Shown here: positions 42,673 through 51,433 of the stretch, one piece after another
How positions within the stretch are numbered: position 1 is the stretch's first letter
How the letters are laid out: each line of letters begins with the position of its first letter
Assembly (NCBI GenBank): GCA_018672475.1
Contig: JABHFS010000120.1
Coordinates: forward strand, 1-64,000
Source of the DNA: Gemmatimonadota bacterium
GTDB taxonomy: Bacteria > Latescibacterota > UBA2968 > UBA8231
Length of the DNA stretch: 64,000 bases
Direction of reading: 5' to 3'
Translations under genes and position numbers: made by a program
Notes under the pieces: generated by a model
What the model saw: only the letters and a program-made list of their open reading frames with translations
Told to the model about the DNA's origin: nothing
Databases searched by the model: none

Positions 42673-43164
42673 TCACTGAGCTGGCGCACGATCCTGAAAT
42701 TCAACCCACTCCTCTGGACTACGCCCGATATTCGGCAAAAGATGCCGGGCGCTCGCCGCTAACTCCGAATTTGGGTAGAGGTCAATAACTCGCTGGTATG
42801 CCAAGCGGGCACGTTCGACATCGCGGACGTATTCTTCGTAGATAAAGGCGATCATAAACTGAGCCTCATCTCCATGGCCACTCTCCGGATAGTCGGCCAA
42901 GACGCGCTCGTAATAGGCGATCGCCTCTTGCATCTGCCCCTGCTGTTGGGCTAAAGCGGCTAGTTTATTCAGCGCCTCTGAGGCTTTCGGATCTTGGTCA
43001 AATTTCTCAAGAAAATCTTTGAAATGCCCAACCGCCTGATCTAGCGATGCGGGATCGGCCGCCGCCGCTTCCCCTGCCGCGAAGAGTTCTTCCGCGCTTT
43101 GCTGACCACAGCCGCCAAAAGGCAATGCCACGAAGCCAAATAATAATAATATCTTCAACAACAT
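42673..43164 (-). CDS. Exported TPR protein, possibly a lipoprotein
   Basis: 163 residues. The N-terminus (LLLFGFVALPFGGCGQQSAE) is a signal sequence with Cys19, but the residues before it (PFGGC) only partly fit a lipobox, so lipidation is likely rather than certain. The rest is TPR/Sel1-like helical hairpins (about 30-150: VGHFKDFLEKFDQDPKASEA, EAIAYYERVLADYPESGHGD, RARLAYQRVIDLYPNSELAA) of the YfiO/BamD and CpoB kind. It is probably periplasmic and outer-membrane associated. It sits between the MoxR operon and the FmdB gene, both in the same orientation, with a 34-base gap on the FmdB side. Confidence 0.85.
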   Translation of the reverse strand: MLLKILLLFGFVALPFGGCGQQSAEELFAAGEAAAADPASLDQAVGHFKDFLEKFDQDPKASEALNKLAALAQQQGQMQEAIAYYERVLADYPESGHGDEAQFMIAFIYEEYVRDVERARLAYQRVIDLYPNSELAASARHLLPNIGRSPEEWVEFQDRAPAQ

Positions 43165-43198
43165 CTAATTATTAGCCACAAAATATTGGAGATTTTCC

Positions 43199-43543
43199 TC
43201 AATCAGATTTTTCGGCTTTTGACTTGCCGGTATCGGACTTGGATTTACCACTGTCTGATTTAGTTTCACTACCCGCCTTGGACTCACCGCCCGATTTCGA
43301 GCCGCTTTCTTTCTCGGCTTTGGCAGCTTGCTGATAGCCATCGCTTCGATAGTCGGTGGCATAAAAACCCGACCCCTTAAAAAGCAGGCCACCGCCCGCG
43401 CTGATAAGCCGTTTGACGCGCCCCTTGGCACCGCCCTTAGGACACTCTGCTTTAGGGCAGGTCTTGCGCGGCGCGGCCGTGATGCTTTGAAATTCCTCAA
43501 AGCGAAAACTGCACTTCTGACATTCGTATTCGTATGTAGGCAT
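43199..43543 (-). CDS. FmdB-family zinc-ribbon protein
   Basis: 114 residues. It begins MPTYEYECQKCSFRFEEFQS, the family hallmark, with Cys8-x2-Cys11 and Cys29-x4-Cys34 as the zinc site, and has the GGGLLFKGSGFYATDYR segment. The second half (about 70-114) is a low-complexity Lys/Ser/Gly/Asp tail, which is common in these proteins. FmdB was named from a regulator of formamidase expression in Methylophilus; the role in most bacteria is unknown, and binding to nucleic acid or protein is assumed from the ribbon. A second ORF read in another frame here is a shadow. The gene lies 34 bases ahead of the TPR protein and could share its message. Confidence 0.9.
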   Translation of the reverse strand: MPTYEYECQKCSFRFEEFQSITAAPRKTCPKAECPKGGAKGRVKRLISAGGGLLFKGSGFYATDYRSDGYQQAAKAEKESGSKSGGESKAGSETKSDSGKSKSDTGKSKAEKSD

Positions 43544-43631
43544 AACTCACTCTTATATCGCTGTAACTCTAAAGTACAAGCTACTAAATATAAATTTTCT
43601 TAGATATTGGCGCAAGACTTTGCTCGTTGGC

Positions 43632-45776
43632 TTATTCGTTCTCACCGATCGGTAAGTCATCTTCCGGCAAATCCGACTCGAACATCGGCAGGTCTTCTTC
43701 AACTATGCCCATTTCAGGTAAATCCGCCTCGGAGAACGGGCGCATTTTACCCTTGTCTATCTTGAGCAGGATCAATTGGCTATTGAGGCTGTCCCCTTGG
43801 GATAGGGAGATCATCCCCGATGCCCCCTCGTAAAAGCTGGTAGCGGCCAGCCAGTCGGTCAATGTACCTGAGTCGTGGTGCCCTGCCGCCCATCCATCAA
43901 CAAGCAATCTCGCCGCGTCATACCCCGAAGCCGCGTAATTCGGGTCGCGGTGGAATCGCTTGCGAAAAGAGTCGACAAAAACCTTAGCCACCGCTGCCCC
44001 TTCTTCGCGTGCTGAAACAAAGGTCACTCCTTCGAAATATTTACGCTCACTAGGCCGCATCTGTCGAATAGCTTCCGGATCATACCAAAAGTCGTTGCCC
44101 AAGACCTGGGTTTCCAAACGGTGAAAATGCACCTGAGGGACTATGGTTTGCGCGTCGGCAAAGCTCTCGACAACAACAACAACCCCATCAATCGTATCTA
44201 TGAATATCTCCGACGAATCGGGCGGCGCCTCCTCCGCCTCGCCCTCCCCCGCCACAGATTCGGCTTCCTCTTCCAGACCTTTTAGCAATTCGGTGAGAAA
44301 GGACGGCTCTTCATTTAATCCCGCAGAATCCAATGTCGTCGATTCAAGCTGATCCCCGACGGATAGCGTATCTTCAGGTGACGGCATTAACTCAAAACCT
44401 GCCGCGCGGATCTCCTCGAAAACGCGCCTGAAATCCTTGGTCAAGTTCGGAATATACCAATCGCGGTGGACGATTTCGGCCCCGTTGATTTCCGCAATCT
44501 TAGTAAACTCGCGTTCGAAACTCCAGCCGTAGTCGCTCAATGGGGAGAGAATCACCAGATGCTCAAGCCCCAGCACCAAGGTCGCGTATTCGCCCAGAAG
44601 TTGCGCTTGCGTCTCAGGGATGATCCTCAATTGAAATACATGGCGTCCAAGCGAATCGAGGCCGCTCTGCTGGGACAGCGGCACGAGAAGAGGCACCCCT
44701 GCGCCTTCGGCGATGACGGCTGCGACCACGCTAGAACTGCTGAAAACGGGGCCGACCATCGCGACGACCCCCTCTGCAAGCAACTGCTTCGCGCCATGCA
44801 CCACGCGCAGCAATCCGCTACCCGGGCTCTCGCTAAAGTCCCCGCCGAGGTTCTCACCGATCGGCAAATCCCCGTAATCGACACCGGTATCTGCAACAAT
44901 TAACTCGAATACGCCGCCGGCCTCCTCGTTGGCCAACTGTACCCCCTCGAGAAGCTCCTCACCGACTTGGCGATAGGGGCCCGTGATGGGCAATAACAAA
45001 CCAATGCGCGGTAAATCAACTTGCTCCGTTAACATCGTTTCCGGCTCGGGCTCGGGCTCGGGTGAATATATTTCATTGGGGAGATCTACAGGGACCGTCC
45101 CAACGATATCACCGCCGTTCGCCGCGAGCTGGGCAAATATTCCGCCGTCAACGCTGTCGCGATACGCCTGCATCGCCTCGTCCGCCTCCGCGACCCATCC
45201 CAAGCGCTGAAACCAGCGTGCCCTACCGAAAAATAGGGCCTCGCGCAAACGCTCCGCTCCCACCGCGAGACGCAAACTCTCAATCCCCCGTTCGTTTACT
45301 TGGCCATTTTGTGCAATCGCCGCCAAGCGTTCTGCCGCCTGGACCTGTATACTTAAAGGGGCCGGAGTCGCCAGTAGACGACCGTACTGTGTCGCCGCCT
45401 CGTAGTAGCGTTTTAATTTATAAAAAGTATCCCCAGTAAGCAGCCGTGCATCGGGCAAATAGCGGCTATCAGCGAATTTGCGCTGCAAACCCCGCGCCGC
45501 ATCTAAGGCTTCGGCAAAACGCCCGAGGCGGTAGAGCGATTTTCCCTGCAGCAGTTGACCGGCGCTAGATCGTTGATTGATGGGATATTCTAATAACCGT
45601 TGCAGCCGTTCAAGCGCAGTGTCGAAACGCTCAGCCCTGTAGGCATCTAAACCTGCGGCAAACGTCTTTTCAGCCTCAGCTGAATATATCCACGTGCGCG
45701 ACTGACCATCCCCGACTACGGGAACCAGTAAGACCGCCAGGGCGACATATAGGGACGGAATGATACGGCACGGCAT
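43632..45776 (-). CDS. TPR plus periplasmic-binding-protein fold, LppC/LpoA-like envelope protein
   Basis: 714 residues from ATG 45776; a TTG three codons upstream is less likely. A signal sequence (1-26) precedes a TPR-like half (about 35-240: EKTFAAGLDAYRAERFDTAL, LLQGKSLYRLGRFAEALDAA, DTFYKLKRYYEAATQYGRLL), then a class I periplasmic-binding-protein fold (from IGLLLPITGPYRQVGEELLE, about 262 onward; AMVGPVFSSSSVVAAVIAEG; NYAASGYDAARLLVDGWAAG). An acidic Ser/Glu loop near 480-515 interrupts this domain, and the end is very acidic. LpoA/LppC, with the same TPR plus binding-fold order, activates a penicillin-binding protein in enterobacteria; branched-chain amino acid-binding proteins share the fold. 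The TPR half makes the former layout the better match. Divergent from the ClpX-like gene. Confidence 0.8.
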   Translation of the reverse strand: MPCRIIPSLYVALAVLLVPVVGDGQSRTWIYSAEAEKTFAAGLDAYRAERFDTALERLQRLLEYPINQRSSAGQLLQGKSLYRLGRFAEALDAARGLQRKFADSRYLPDARLLTGDTFYKLKRYYEAATQYGRLLATPAPLSIQVQAAERLAAIAQNGQVNERGIESLRLAVGAERLREALFFGRARWFQRLGWVAEADEAMQAYRDSVDGGIFAQLAANGGDIVGTVPVDLPNEIYSPEPEPEPETMLTEQVDLPRIGLLLPITGPYRQVGEELLEGVQLANEEAGGVFELIVADTGVDYGDLPIGENLGGDFSESPGSGLLRVVHGAKQLLAEGVVAMVGPVFSSSSVVAAVIAEGAGVPLLVPLSQQSGLDSLGRHVFQLRIIPETQAQLLGEYATLVLGLEHLVILSPLSDYGWSFEREFTKIAEINGAEIVHRDWYIPNLTKDFRRVFEEIRAAGFELMPSPEDTLSVGDQLESTTLDSAGLNEEPSFLTELLKGLEEEAESVAGEGEAEEAPPDSSEIFIDTIDGVVVVVESFADAQTIVPQVHFHRLETQVLGNDFWYDPEAIRQMRPSERKYFEGVTFVSAREEGAAVAKVFVDSFRKRFHRDPNYAASGYDAARLLVDGWAAGHHDSGTLTDWLAATSFYEGASGMISLSQGDSLNSQLILLKIDKGKMRPFSEADLPEMGIVEEDLPMFESDLPEDDLPIGENE

Positions 45777-45859
45777 CGGGGGCAACCTATTCTATATTAG
45801 ACTTTCACGTCATAGACGTGCGAAAATGTAGACCTCCTAGTTCGGAGTGTCAAGCCGGG

Positions 45860-45888
45860 TTGTCGAGGTCAGACAGTGCAAGTATATT
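45860..45888 (+). promoter_or_regulatory. Probable sigma70-type promoter of the clpX-like gene
   Basis: TTGTCG (45860-45865) and TATATT (45883-45888) are separated by exactly 17 bases and lie 40 bases upstream of the ATG at 45928. Both hexamers are near-consensus. It is in the 151-base gap between divergent genes. Confidence 0.5.
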
Positions 45889-45927
45889 CTCCTATCCACT
45901 GCTTTTTCCAACACTTTAGGTTAATCT

Positions 45928-47445
45928 ATGCAACCACATGCTGAAAAGATGGGGCTCGACCCCGAGAAATTGCGCGAGCTGCTCGCGCAACAACTTGAAG
46001 AGCAAGGGCAATCGCCCGTGCAACCCGAGGCATCCTCGACACAAGGTGGGACTACCACAACAACTGAGACCGAGGCCTTTCATTTCGATCTCAAACCCGA
46101 AGAGCTCGAAGCCTATCTCGACCAATACGTCATCAGGCAGCGAGAAGCCAAAGCCATTCTCTCCACCAAGATCTGCACGCACTTCAATCGGCTGAACCTG
46201 CCCCCGGAAGAAGACGGCGAGATTGTCGGAAATATCAAGAACAATGTGTTAATGATCGGCCCTACCGGGGTCGGAAAAACCTATCTGATCCGCCTTATCG
46301 CCCGCAAACTCGGCGTGCCATTCGTCAAAGGCGACGCGACTAAATTTAGCGAAACCGGCTATGTCGGTGGCGATGTCGAAGACCTGGTACGGGAACTTGT
46401 CCGCGACGCCGACGGAGACATCGAGCGAGCCCAGCACGGCATCATCTATATCGACGAGATCGATAAAATCGCTTCCTCACGCGGCGTGCATGGTCCGGAT
46501 GTTTCGCGTTCAGGGGTCCAACGCAACCTGCTCAAATTGATGGAAGAAACCGATGTCGACCTCAAAGCCCCGCACGATATTGCATCGCAGATGGAATCCG
46601 TCATGCAGATGCAGCAAACGGGGAAGGTCGAACGTCAAAAGGTCAACACCCGCGATATCCTCTTTATTGTCAGCGGAGCCTTCTCCGGGCTCGATGAAAT
46701 CATCGGCCGTCGCCTCAACAAAAAATCCATAGGTTTCCAAGCCAACACAGCCGATACGAGCAACAACGAACAATTCGAAGAAGATGAATTACTCGCCCAC
46801 GTCCGTGCCGAAGACCTCATCGAATACGGCTTCGAGTCCGAATTCATCGGCCGCCTGCCGGTTATCGCCGTGCTGCACGGGCTCTCCGCTGCGGACCTCT
46901 GCGAAATTCTGCAAAACCCTAAAAGCGATGTCATCCTATCGAAGAAACGCGACTTCCGCGCCTACGGCATCGGAGTCGATTTCACCGACGAAGCCCTCGC
47001 CCTCTTCGCCGAACGCGCCTACGAAGAACATATCGGCGCACGCGGCCTGGTCAGCGCGATCGAAAAAGTGCTGCTACATTACGAGAAAAAACTCCCCTCT
47101 ATCGATATCGAGCATTTTACCGTCGACGCCGATACGGTGTTGAACCCCGCGGTGGGCTTGGCCCATCTACTGCAGGACACTTCGCTGCGTAATTTCCTCG
47201 AAGCGTTCAAGGTCGAACACGACATCACCCTGCACGTAACCGCCGACGCCGTCGAACGCATCGAAGCCGTCGCAAGCGAACGCAACATCACACCCCGTGA
47301 GCTATGCGAAGAAATGTTCAGCGACTATGGACACGGCCTGAAGCTCGCCGGCTTGCACGAGTTCCGCATTAGCCCCGAGATCATCAACGATCCCCAGGAG
47401 GCACTCAATGCACTGATCAAATCCTACTACAATCAGCGCGAATGA
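45928..47445 (+). CDS. ClpX-like AAA+ unfoldase without N-terminal zinc domain
   Basis: 505 residues. Motifs of the ClpX ATPase: Walker A GPTGVGKT (111-118), pore loop TGYVGGD, Walker B IIYIDEIDKI, IGF tripeptide at 268-270 (the ClpP-docking loop of ClpX), and the arginine-sensor segment EFIGRLPVIAVLHGLS with HIGARGLVSAIEKVLLHYE. In place of the four-Cys zinc-binding domain of canonical ClpX there is a short Gln/Glu/Thr-rich N-terminus (about 15-50). A C-terminal extension (about 405-505) has no match that I recognise. So it can probably dock on ClpP, but it may recruit substrates differently. No clpP gene is in the window. Its end overlaps the convergent sigma54 activator by 13 bases. Confidence 0.85.
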   Translation: MQPHAEKMGLDPEKLRELLAQQLEEQGQSPVQPEASSTQGGTTTTTETEAFHFDLKPEELEAYLDQYVIRQREAKAILSTKICTHFNRLNLPPEEDGEIVGNIKNNVLMIGPTGVGKTYLIRLIARKLGVPFVKGDATKFSETGYVGGDVEDLVRELVRDADGDIERAQHGIIYIDEIDKIASSRGVHGPDVSRSGVQRNLLKLMEETDVDLKAPHDIASQMESVMQMQQTGKVERQKVNTRDILFIVSGAFSGLDEIIGRRLNKKSIGFQANTADTSNNEQFEEDELLAHVRAEDLIEYGFESEFIGRLPVIAVLHGLSAADLCEILQNPKSDVILSKKRDFRAYGIGVDFTDEALALFAERAYEEHIGARGLVSAIEKVLLHYEKKLPSIDIEHFTVDADTVLNPAVGLAHLLQDTSLRNFLEAFKVEHDITLHVTADAVERIEAVASERNITPRELCEEMFSDYGHGLKLAGLHEFRISPEIINDPQEALNALIKSYYNQRE

Positions 47446-48821
47446 GGCGGCCGGAGGCCGTATTGTTTTTCTTTTCGGTAGAGTGTACTGAGGCCGATCT
47501 GTAGGATCTCGGCCGCCCGGCGACGATCAAAGCCCACGGCTTTCAACGTTTCGGCGATCGCCATATGTTCAATCTCCTCCATACTCTGCCCAACGCGAAA
47601 GTCCAAACCGGCGAAAACCCGTTCTTGGCGGTTTATATAGCGCGGAATATCACCGACCTCCAACATCCCCTCACGCGGGCACATAACAACCATGCCCTCG
47701 ATGCAATTCTTCAATTCGCGCACGTTGCCCGGCCATTCATAATCGCGCAACACATCTAAAGCCCGCGGACTAATACCCTCAATGCGCTTGCTATTGTCAG
47801 CGGCGAACTCACGGATAAACTCGTCGACCAGAATCGGGATATCTTCACGGCATTCGCGCAGCGGCGGGACTTCGACTTTGATCACGTTAAGCCGGTAAAA
47901 GAGATCTGCCCTGAATCCCCCATCTCGAACCATTGTCTCGAGATCGCGATGCGTCGCCGCGATCAGGCGCACATCCGCCCGATGGGTATGTGCCCCGCCG
48001 ACCCGCTCGAAACGCCCATCTTGGATAACCCGAAGCAGCTTGACTTGCGTCGGCAGCGGTATATCTCCGATTTCATCGAGAAATAGGGTGCCTTGGTCCG
48101 CAAGTTCAAAACGCCCCTTGCGAGCGGCCGAAGCCCCGGTATAGGCGCCTTTATCGTGGCCGAAGAGTTCATTCTCGACCAAGCTCTCAGGTAGTGCGCC
48201 GCAATTGATTTCGACAAAGGCATTTTCCCGCCGCCGACTTCGTTGGTGAATGGCCTTGGCCACCTCGCCCTTACCCGTGCCCGTCTCACCCAATATCAAC
48301 ACGCTAGTCCGCGACTCTGCGACCTGTTCGATCTGTCGGTAAATCCGCTGCCAGGCCGACGATCGCCTGGCTATCCCATCAAAGCGATAGCGTTCGTCGA
48401 GGCGGCGCTGCAAGTCGGAGACTTCCCCCACCAACTCCTGATAGCGGATCCCCCTCTCCAGTACCGCCCTGATCTTAGCCAGGTTCAAGGGCTGTAACTG
48501 GAAGTCATAGGCGCCTTGTCGCATCGCCTCGACGCCCAATTCGATATCCTCGGGCCCGGCGGCGATAGCAATCGCGCAAAGCGCTGCATTCCGCTTAAGC
48601 GCCAACTGCAGCACCCGCAAACCTTCGATGCGTTTTTCGCGCAGAGCACAAATCAATGCGTCGACCGGGTCAGCGTCGATTATATCGTACGCACTCTGAG
48701 CCTCATTCGCATAGAGCACCTCAAAAGCTTGCTGCTCGAGATAAAACACCAGTTCTCTGACTTGCTGCGATTCGGGCAATACGAGCAAAACCCGCGGTCT
48801 TGTATTTCGTTTCTCGCTCAA
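47433..48821 (-). CDS. NtrC-type sigma54-dependent activator with degenerate receiver
   Basis: 462 residues from a TTG start; no ATG or GTG is available nearby. The N-terminal receiver fold (about 9-125) has VLLVLPESQQ where an acidic pair is normal, no Asp at the usual phosphorylation site (DALICALREKR, 54-64) and Gln-Pro in place of Lys-Pro near 110, so it should not accept phosphate. The AAA+ core (about 148-385) has LGETGTGKGEVAKAIH (Walker A 178-185), the sigma54-contact loop GAYTGA (225-230, a variant of GAFTGA), and GTLFLDEIGDIPLPTQVKL (Walker B). It ends in a Fis-type HTH (AAEILQIGLSTLYRKEKQYG). It activates sigma54 promoters by some other signal. Downstream of lon by 24 bases in the same direction. 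Confidence 0.9.
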   Translation of the reverse strand: MSEKRNTRPRVLLVLPESQQVRELVFYLEQQAFEVLYANEAQSAYDIIDADPVDALICALREKRIEGLRVLQLALKRNAALCAIAIAAGPEDIELGVEAMRQGAYDFQLQPLNLAKIRAVLERGIRYQELVGEVSDLQRRLDERYRFDGIARRSSAWQRIYRQIEQVAESRTSVLILGETGTGKGEVAKAIHQRSRRRENAFVEINCGALPESLVENELFGHDKGAYTGASAARKGRFELADQGTLFLDEIGDIPLPTQVKLLRVIQDGRFERVGGAHTHRADVRLIAATHRDLETMVRDGGFRADLFYRLNVIKVEVPPLRECREDIPILVDEFIREFAADNSKRIEGISPRALDVLRDYEWPGNVRELKNCIEGMVVMCPREGMLEVGDIPRYINRQERVFAGLDFRVGQSMEEIEHMAIAETLKAVGFDRRRAAEILQIGLSTLYRKEKQYGLRPPHSR

Positions 48822-48845
48822 TGGAGGGCTTTCAGCCTTTCGTTT

Positions 48846-51191
48846 TCAGGCCGCTTGGCGCACTGTCCGCTCCGCGATACTGGCCGCGAAGACCTCTACG
48901 AGATTCTCAACCAAGGTGAAAAGCATAGTGCGCCGTATTTGCGGTGGCAATTCATCCAAATCCCGCTCGTTCCGCCGAGGTAAGATCACCTGTGTAATGC
49001 CGGCGCGATGAGCTGCGAGCACCTTTTCCTTAACACCACCAACCGCCAAAACCCGACCACGCAACGTAATCTCGCCCGTCATCGCGATATCGTCGCGTAC
49101 CGGCCTGCCGGTCAACAAAGACAGAAGGGCGGTCGCCACGGTAACACCAGCTGAAGGTCCATCTTTTGGTATCGCTCCAGCGGGTAAATGCACATGGATC
49201 TCCTCCGTATCAAAGAAATCCGGGGCGATATCCCATTCCCCTGCATGCGAACGCATGTAGGATAACGCAATCTGAGCCGATTCCCGCATGACATCACCCA
49301 ACTGCCCTGTCAACGTCAATCCCCCTCGGCCTTTCATCCTAGTTGCTTCGACATACATCACCTCGCCGCCTACCGGTGTCCAAGCCAAACCGGCCACGAG
49401 TCCGGGACCGGTAATTTCCTCACGACCGGTATGGAGCACCTTCACACTGCCCAGATACCCTTCCAACTCCTCAACGCCGATTTCAAAAGGTCCCTTTTCC
49501 CCACCGACGACCTGACGGGCAACCTTTCGGCATACGCGACCAAATTCACGCTCTAATCCGCGCAGACCAGGTTCCTGTGTATACCCGCGGATCAACGCTC
49601 GCACGGCTTTTTCCACCATACTCACTCGTCGGCGTTGCAACCCGTGTTCGGCGAGTTGTCGCGGCAATATATGGCTCTGTGCGATCTCGACTTTCTCTTC
49701 TTCCGTATAACCCGAAAGTTGAATGACCTCCAAGCGATCACGCAACGCCGGCGGAATGGTATCTAGCTGGTTCGCCGTCGCGATGAACACAATTTTGGAT
49801 AGGTCGAAAGGCATGTCCAAATAATGGTCCGCGAAGGTGTTATTCTGTTCGGGATCCAACACCTCTAATAGCGCCGCCGCGGGGTCACCGCGAAAATCCG
49901 CCCCGAGTTTATCAATCTCATCGAGCATAAAGACCGGGTTGCTGGTCCCCGCCTTGCGCAGGCCTTGTATAATACGTCCGGGCAAGGCCCCGACATAAGT
50001 CCGACGGTGGCCACGGATCTCCGATTCGTCGTGGACACCGCCTAAAGAAATGCGCACGAATTTACGCCCCAAGGCGCGGGCAATCGACTGCCCCAGCGAA
50101 GTTTTGCCAACCCCAGGCGGACCGACGAAGCAAAAGATCGGACCCTTAGTGTCTTTTTTTAGCTTGCGCACAGACAGATATTCCAGTAGGCGTTCCTTGA
50201 TCTTCTCGAGCCCTTTATGATCCGCATCTAGAATCTTGCGTACGCGGCCAAGATCGATCCGGTCCCGGGACTTCGCCCGCCATGGCAAATCGAAAATCCA
50301 GTCCAAATAGGTCCGACCTACGGTATATTCGGCCGCACTACTGGGCATTTGCGCTAATTTCTCCAGCTCGCGCGAAGCGATCTCATCCACTTCAGTCGGC
50401 AATTTGGCCCTTACTAAACGCTCACGAAGCTCGTCAATCTCCCCCGCCCCCTCCTCCCCGAGTTCCTTCTGAATCACCCGCATTTGTTCCCGCAGATAGT
50501 GGTCTCGCTGGATTTGCCCCATTTCCTGTTCAATTTTCGCCTGGATCTGATTGCCCATCTCGAGAATCGCCAACTCGCTATTGAGCGTTACCGTCAAAGC
50601 CTGCAAGCGAGTTTTAATATTGCTCTCTTCGAGCAGTTTTTGTTTTTCTTGAAGATCAATATCAAGTCCCGAAGCGACAAAGTTAGATAACTGCGGCGGC
50701 TGCTTCTCAAGGTTGATTGCGGTTACCTGCAACTCATCGCTTAGCGCGGGAACCAATGAGACTACTTTTTGGAAAAGCTGGGAAAGGTTTTGAGCCAATG
50801 CAAGCTCTTCGCGATCTTCACTCACTTCTTCTTCTATTGTCTCAACACTAGCTATGAAGAAGGGCTTTTTCTGCACGTATTTGGTCAATTTCACCCGCTG
50901 AAGACCACGCAAGAGCACCTGTATATTTCCATCGGGCAAGTCAAACGTCCGATGAATCAACCCTACGATACCAACGCGGCTTAGATCACTTGGGGCAGGA
51001 TCGTCAACTGCAATATCTCGCTGAGTAACCGCAGCGATAATTCGTCCTTGTTCCATCGCCGAGCGAATCAATTCACGTGACCTATCTCTCCCCACCAGGA
51101 GTTGCGTCGGGACCCCGGGGAAAATCACCATATTGCGCATTGGCAACACCGGCAGTTGATCCGGTATGTCTAGTTTTTTCTTCTTAGCCAT
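48846..51191 (-). CDS. lon: ATP-dependent Lon protease
   Basis: 781 residues, near the length of E. coli Lon. N-terminal substrate domain (1-190, LPVLPMRNMVIFPGVPTQLL), coiled linker (about 190-300), AAA+ with GPPGVGKTSLGQSIARALGR, sensor-type VFMLDEIDKLGADFRGDP, and the Ser-Lys protease domain with Ser680 in PKDGPSAGVTVATALLS and Lys723 in GGVKEKVLAAHRAG. Homohexameric cytoplasmic protease that degrades misfolded and short-lived regulatory proteins. ATG at 51191, with the next gene (sigma54 activator) 24 bases after its stop. A 25-base inverted repeat about 100 bases upstream may be its operator. The neighbourhood (ClpX-like, Lon, regulator) suggests a protein-quality unit. Confidence 0.96.
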   Translation of the reverse strand: MAKKKKLDIPDQLPVLPMRNMVIFPGVPTQLLVGRDRSRELIRSAMEQGRIIAAVTQRDIAVDDPAPSDLSRVGIVGLIHRTFDLPDGNIQVLLRGLQRVKLTKYVQKKPFFIASVETIEEEVSEDREELALAQNLSQLFQKVVSLVPALSDELQVTAINLEKQPPQLSNFVASGLDIDLQEKQKLLEESNIKTRLQALTVTLNSELAILEMGNQIQAKIEQEMGQIQRDHYLREQMRVIQKELGEEGAGEIDELRERLVRAKLPTEVDEIASRELEKLAQMPSSAAEYTVGRTYLDWIFDLPWRAKSRDRIDLGRVRKILDADHKGLEKIKERLLEYLSVRKLKKDTKGPIFCFVGPPGVGKTSLGQSIARALGRKFVRISLGGVHDESEIRGHRRTYVGALPGRIIQGLRKAGTSNPVFMLDEIDKLGADFRGDPAAALLEVLDPEQNNTFADHYLDMPFDLSKIVFIATANQLDTIPPALRDRLEVIQLSGYTEEEKVEIAQSHILPRQLAEHGLQRRRVSMVEKAVRALIRGYTQEPGLRGLEREFGRVCRKVARQVVGGEKGPFEIGVEELEGYLGSVKVLHTGREEITGPGLVAGLAWTPVGGEVMYVEATRMKGRGGLTLTGQLGDVMRESAQIALSYMRSHAGEWDIAPDFFDTEEIHVHLPAGAIPKDGPSAGVTVATALLSLLTGRPVRDDIAMTGEITLRGRVLAVGGVKEKVLAAHRAGITQVILPRRNERDLDELPPQIRRTMLFTLVENLVEVFAASIAERTVRQAA

Positions 51192-51289
51192 TCTCGGTCC
51201 TCACAGTAATTTGAGTAAGGTCGTCACGATAACCATAGCAAAATTTGTGCCGTTTATTTTCCGGCCGTTAACCAAAGTAATTGGCAGAC

Positions 51290-51314
51290 GCTAACTGCCA
51301 GTTTGACAGTTAGC
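51290..51314. promoter_or_regulatory. Inverted repeat (8-N9-8) upstream of lon, candidate operator
   Basis: Perfect 8-bp arms GCTAACTG (51290-51297) and CAGTTAGC (51307-51314) with a 9-base spacer, 99-123 bases upstream of the lon ATG. The 9-base spacing is that of the CIRCE operator of HrcA, although the arm sequence differs from TTAGCACTC. It also lies 120 bases from the plus-strand gene at 51434, so it could control either. Confidence 0.4.
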
Positions 51315-51369
51315 CAACCCAAAAGACACAGTTATTAGCCCATTAGACCTTTGAAGCTTCTAAACCGGC

Positions 51370-51398
51370 TTGCAAATTACCTTTTTTTTTAATATAAT
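51370..51398 (+). promoter_or_regulatory. Probable promoter of the PilZ-like gene
   Basis: TTGCAA (51370-51375), 17-base spacer with a T10 run, and TATAAT (51393-51398), 35 bases before the ATG at 51434. A second TATAAT overlaps at 51404-51409. The near-consensus pair makes this one of the clearer promoters in the window. Confidence 0.55.
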
Positions 51399-51433
51399 AC
51401 AATTATAATGAAGTACTAAATATAGGTGTATCT

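Noticed and set aside
43165-43500. 111-residue minus-strand ORF overlapping fmdB
   Set aside because: It is another frame of the FmdB gene, which has clear Cys motifs; this ORF is a basic shadow.
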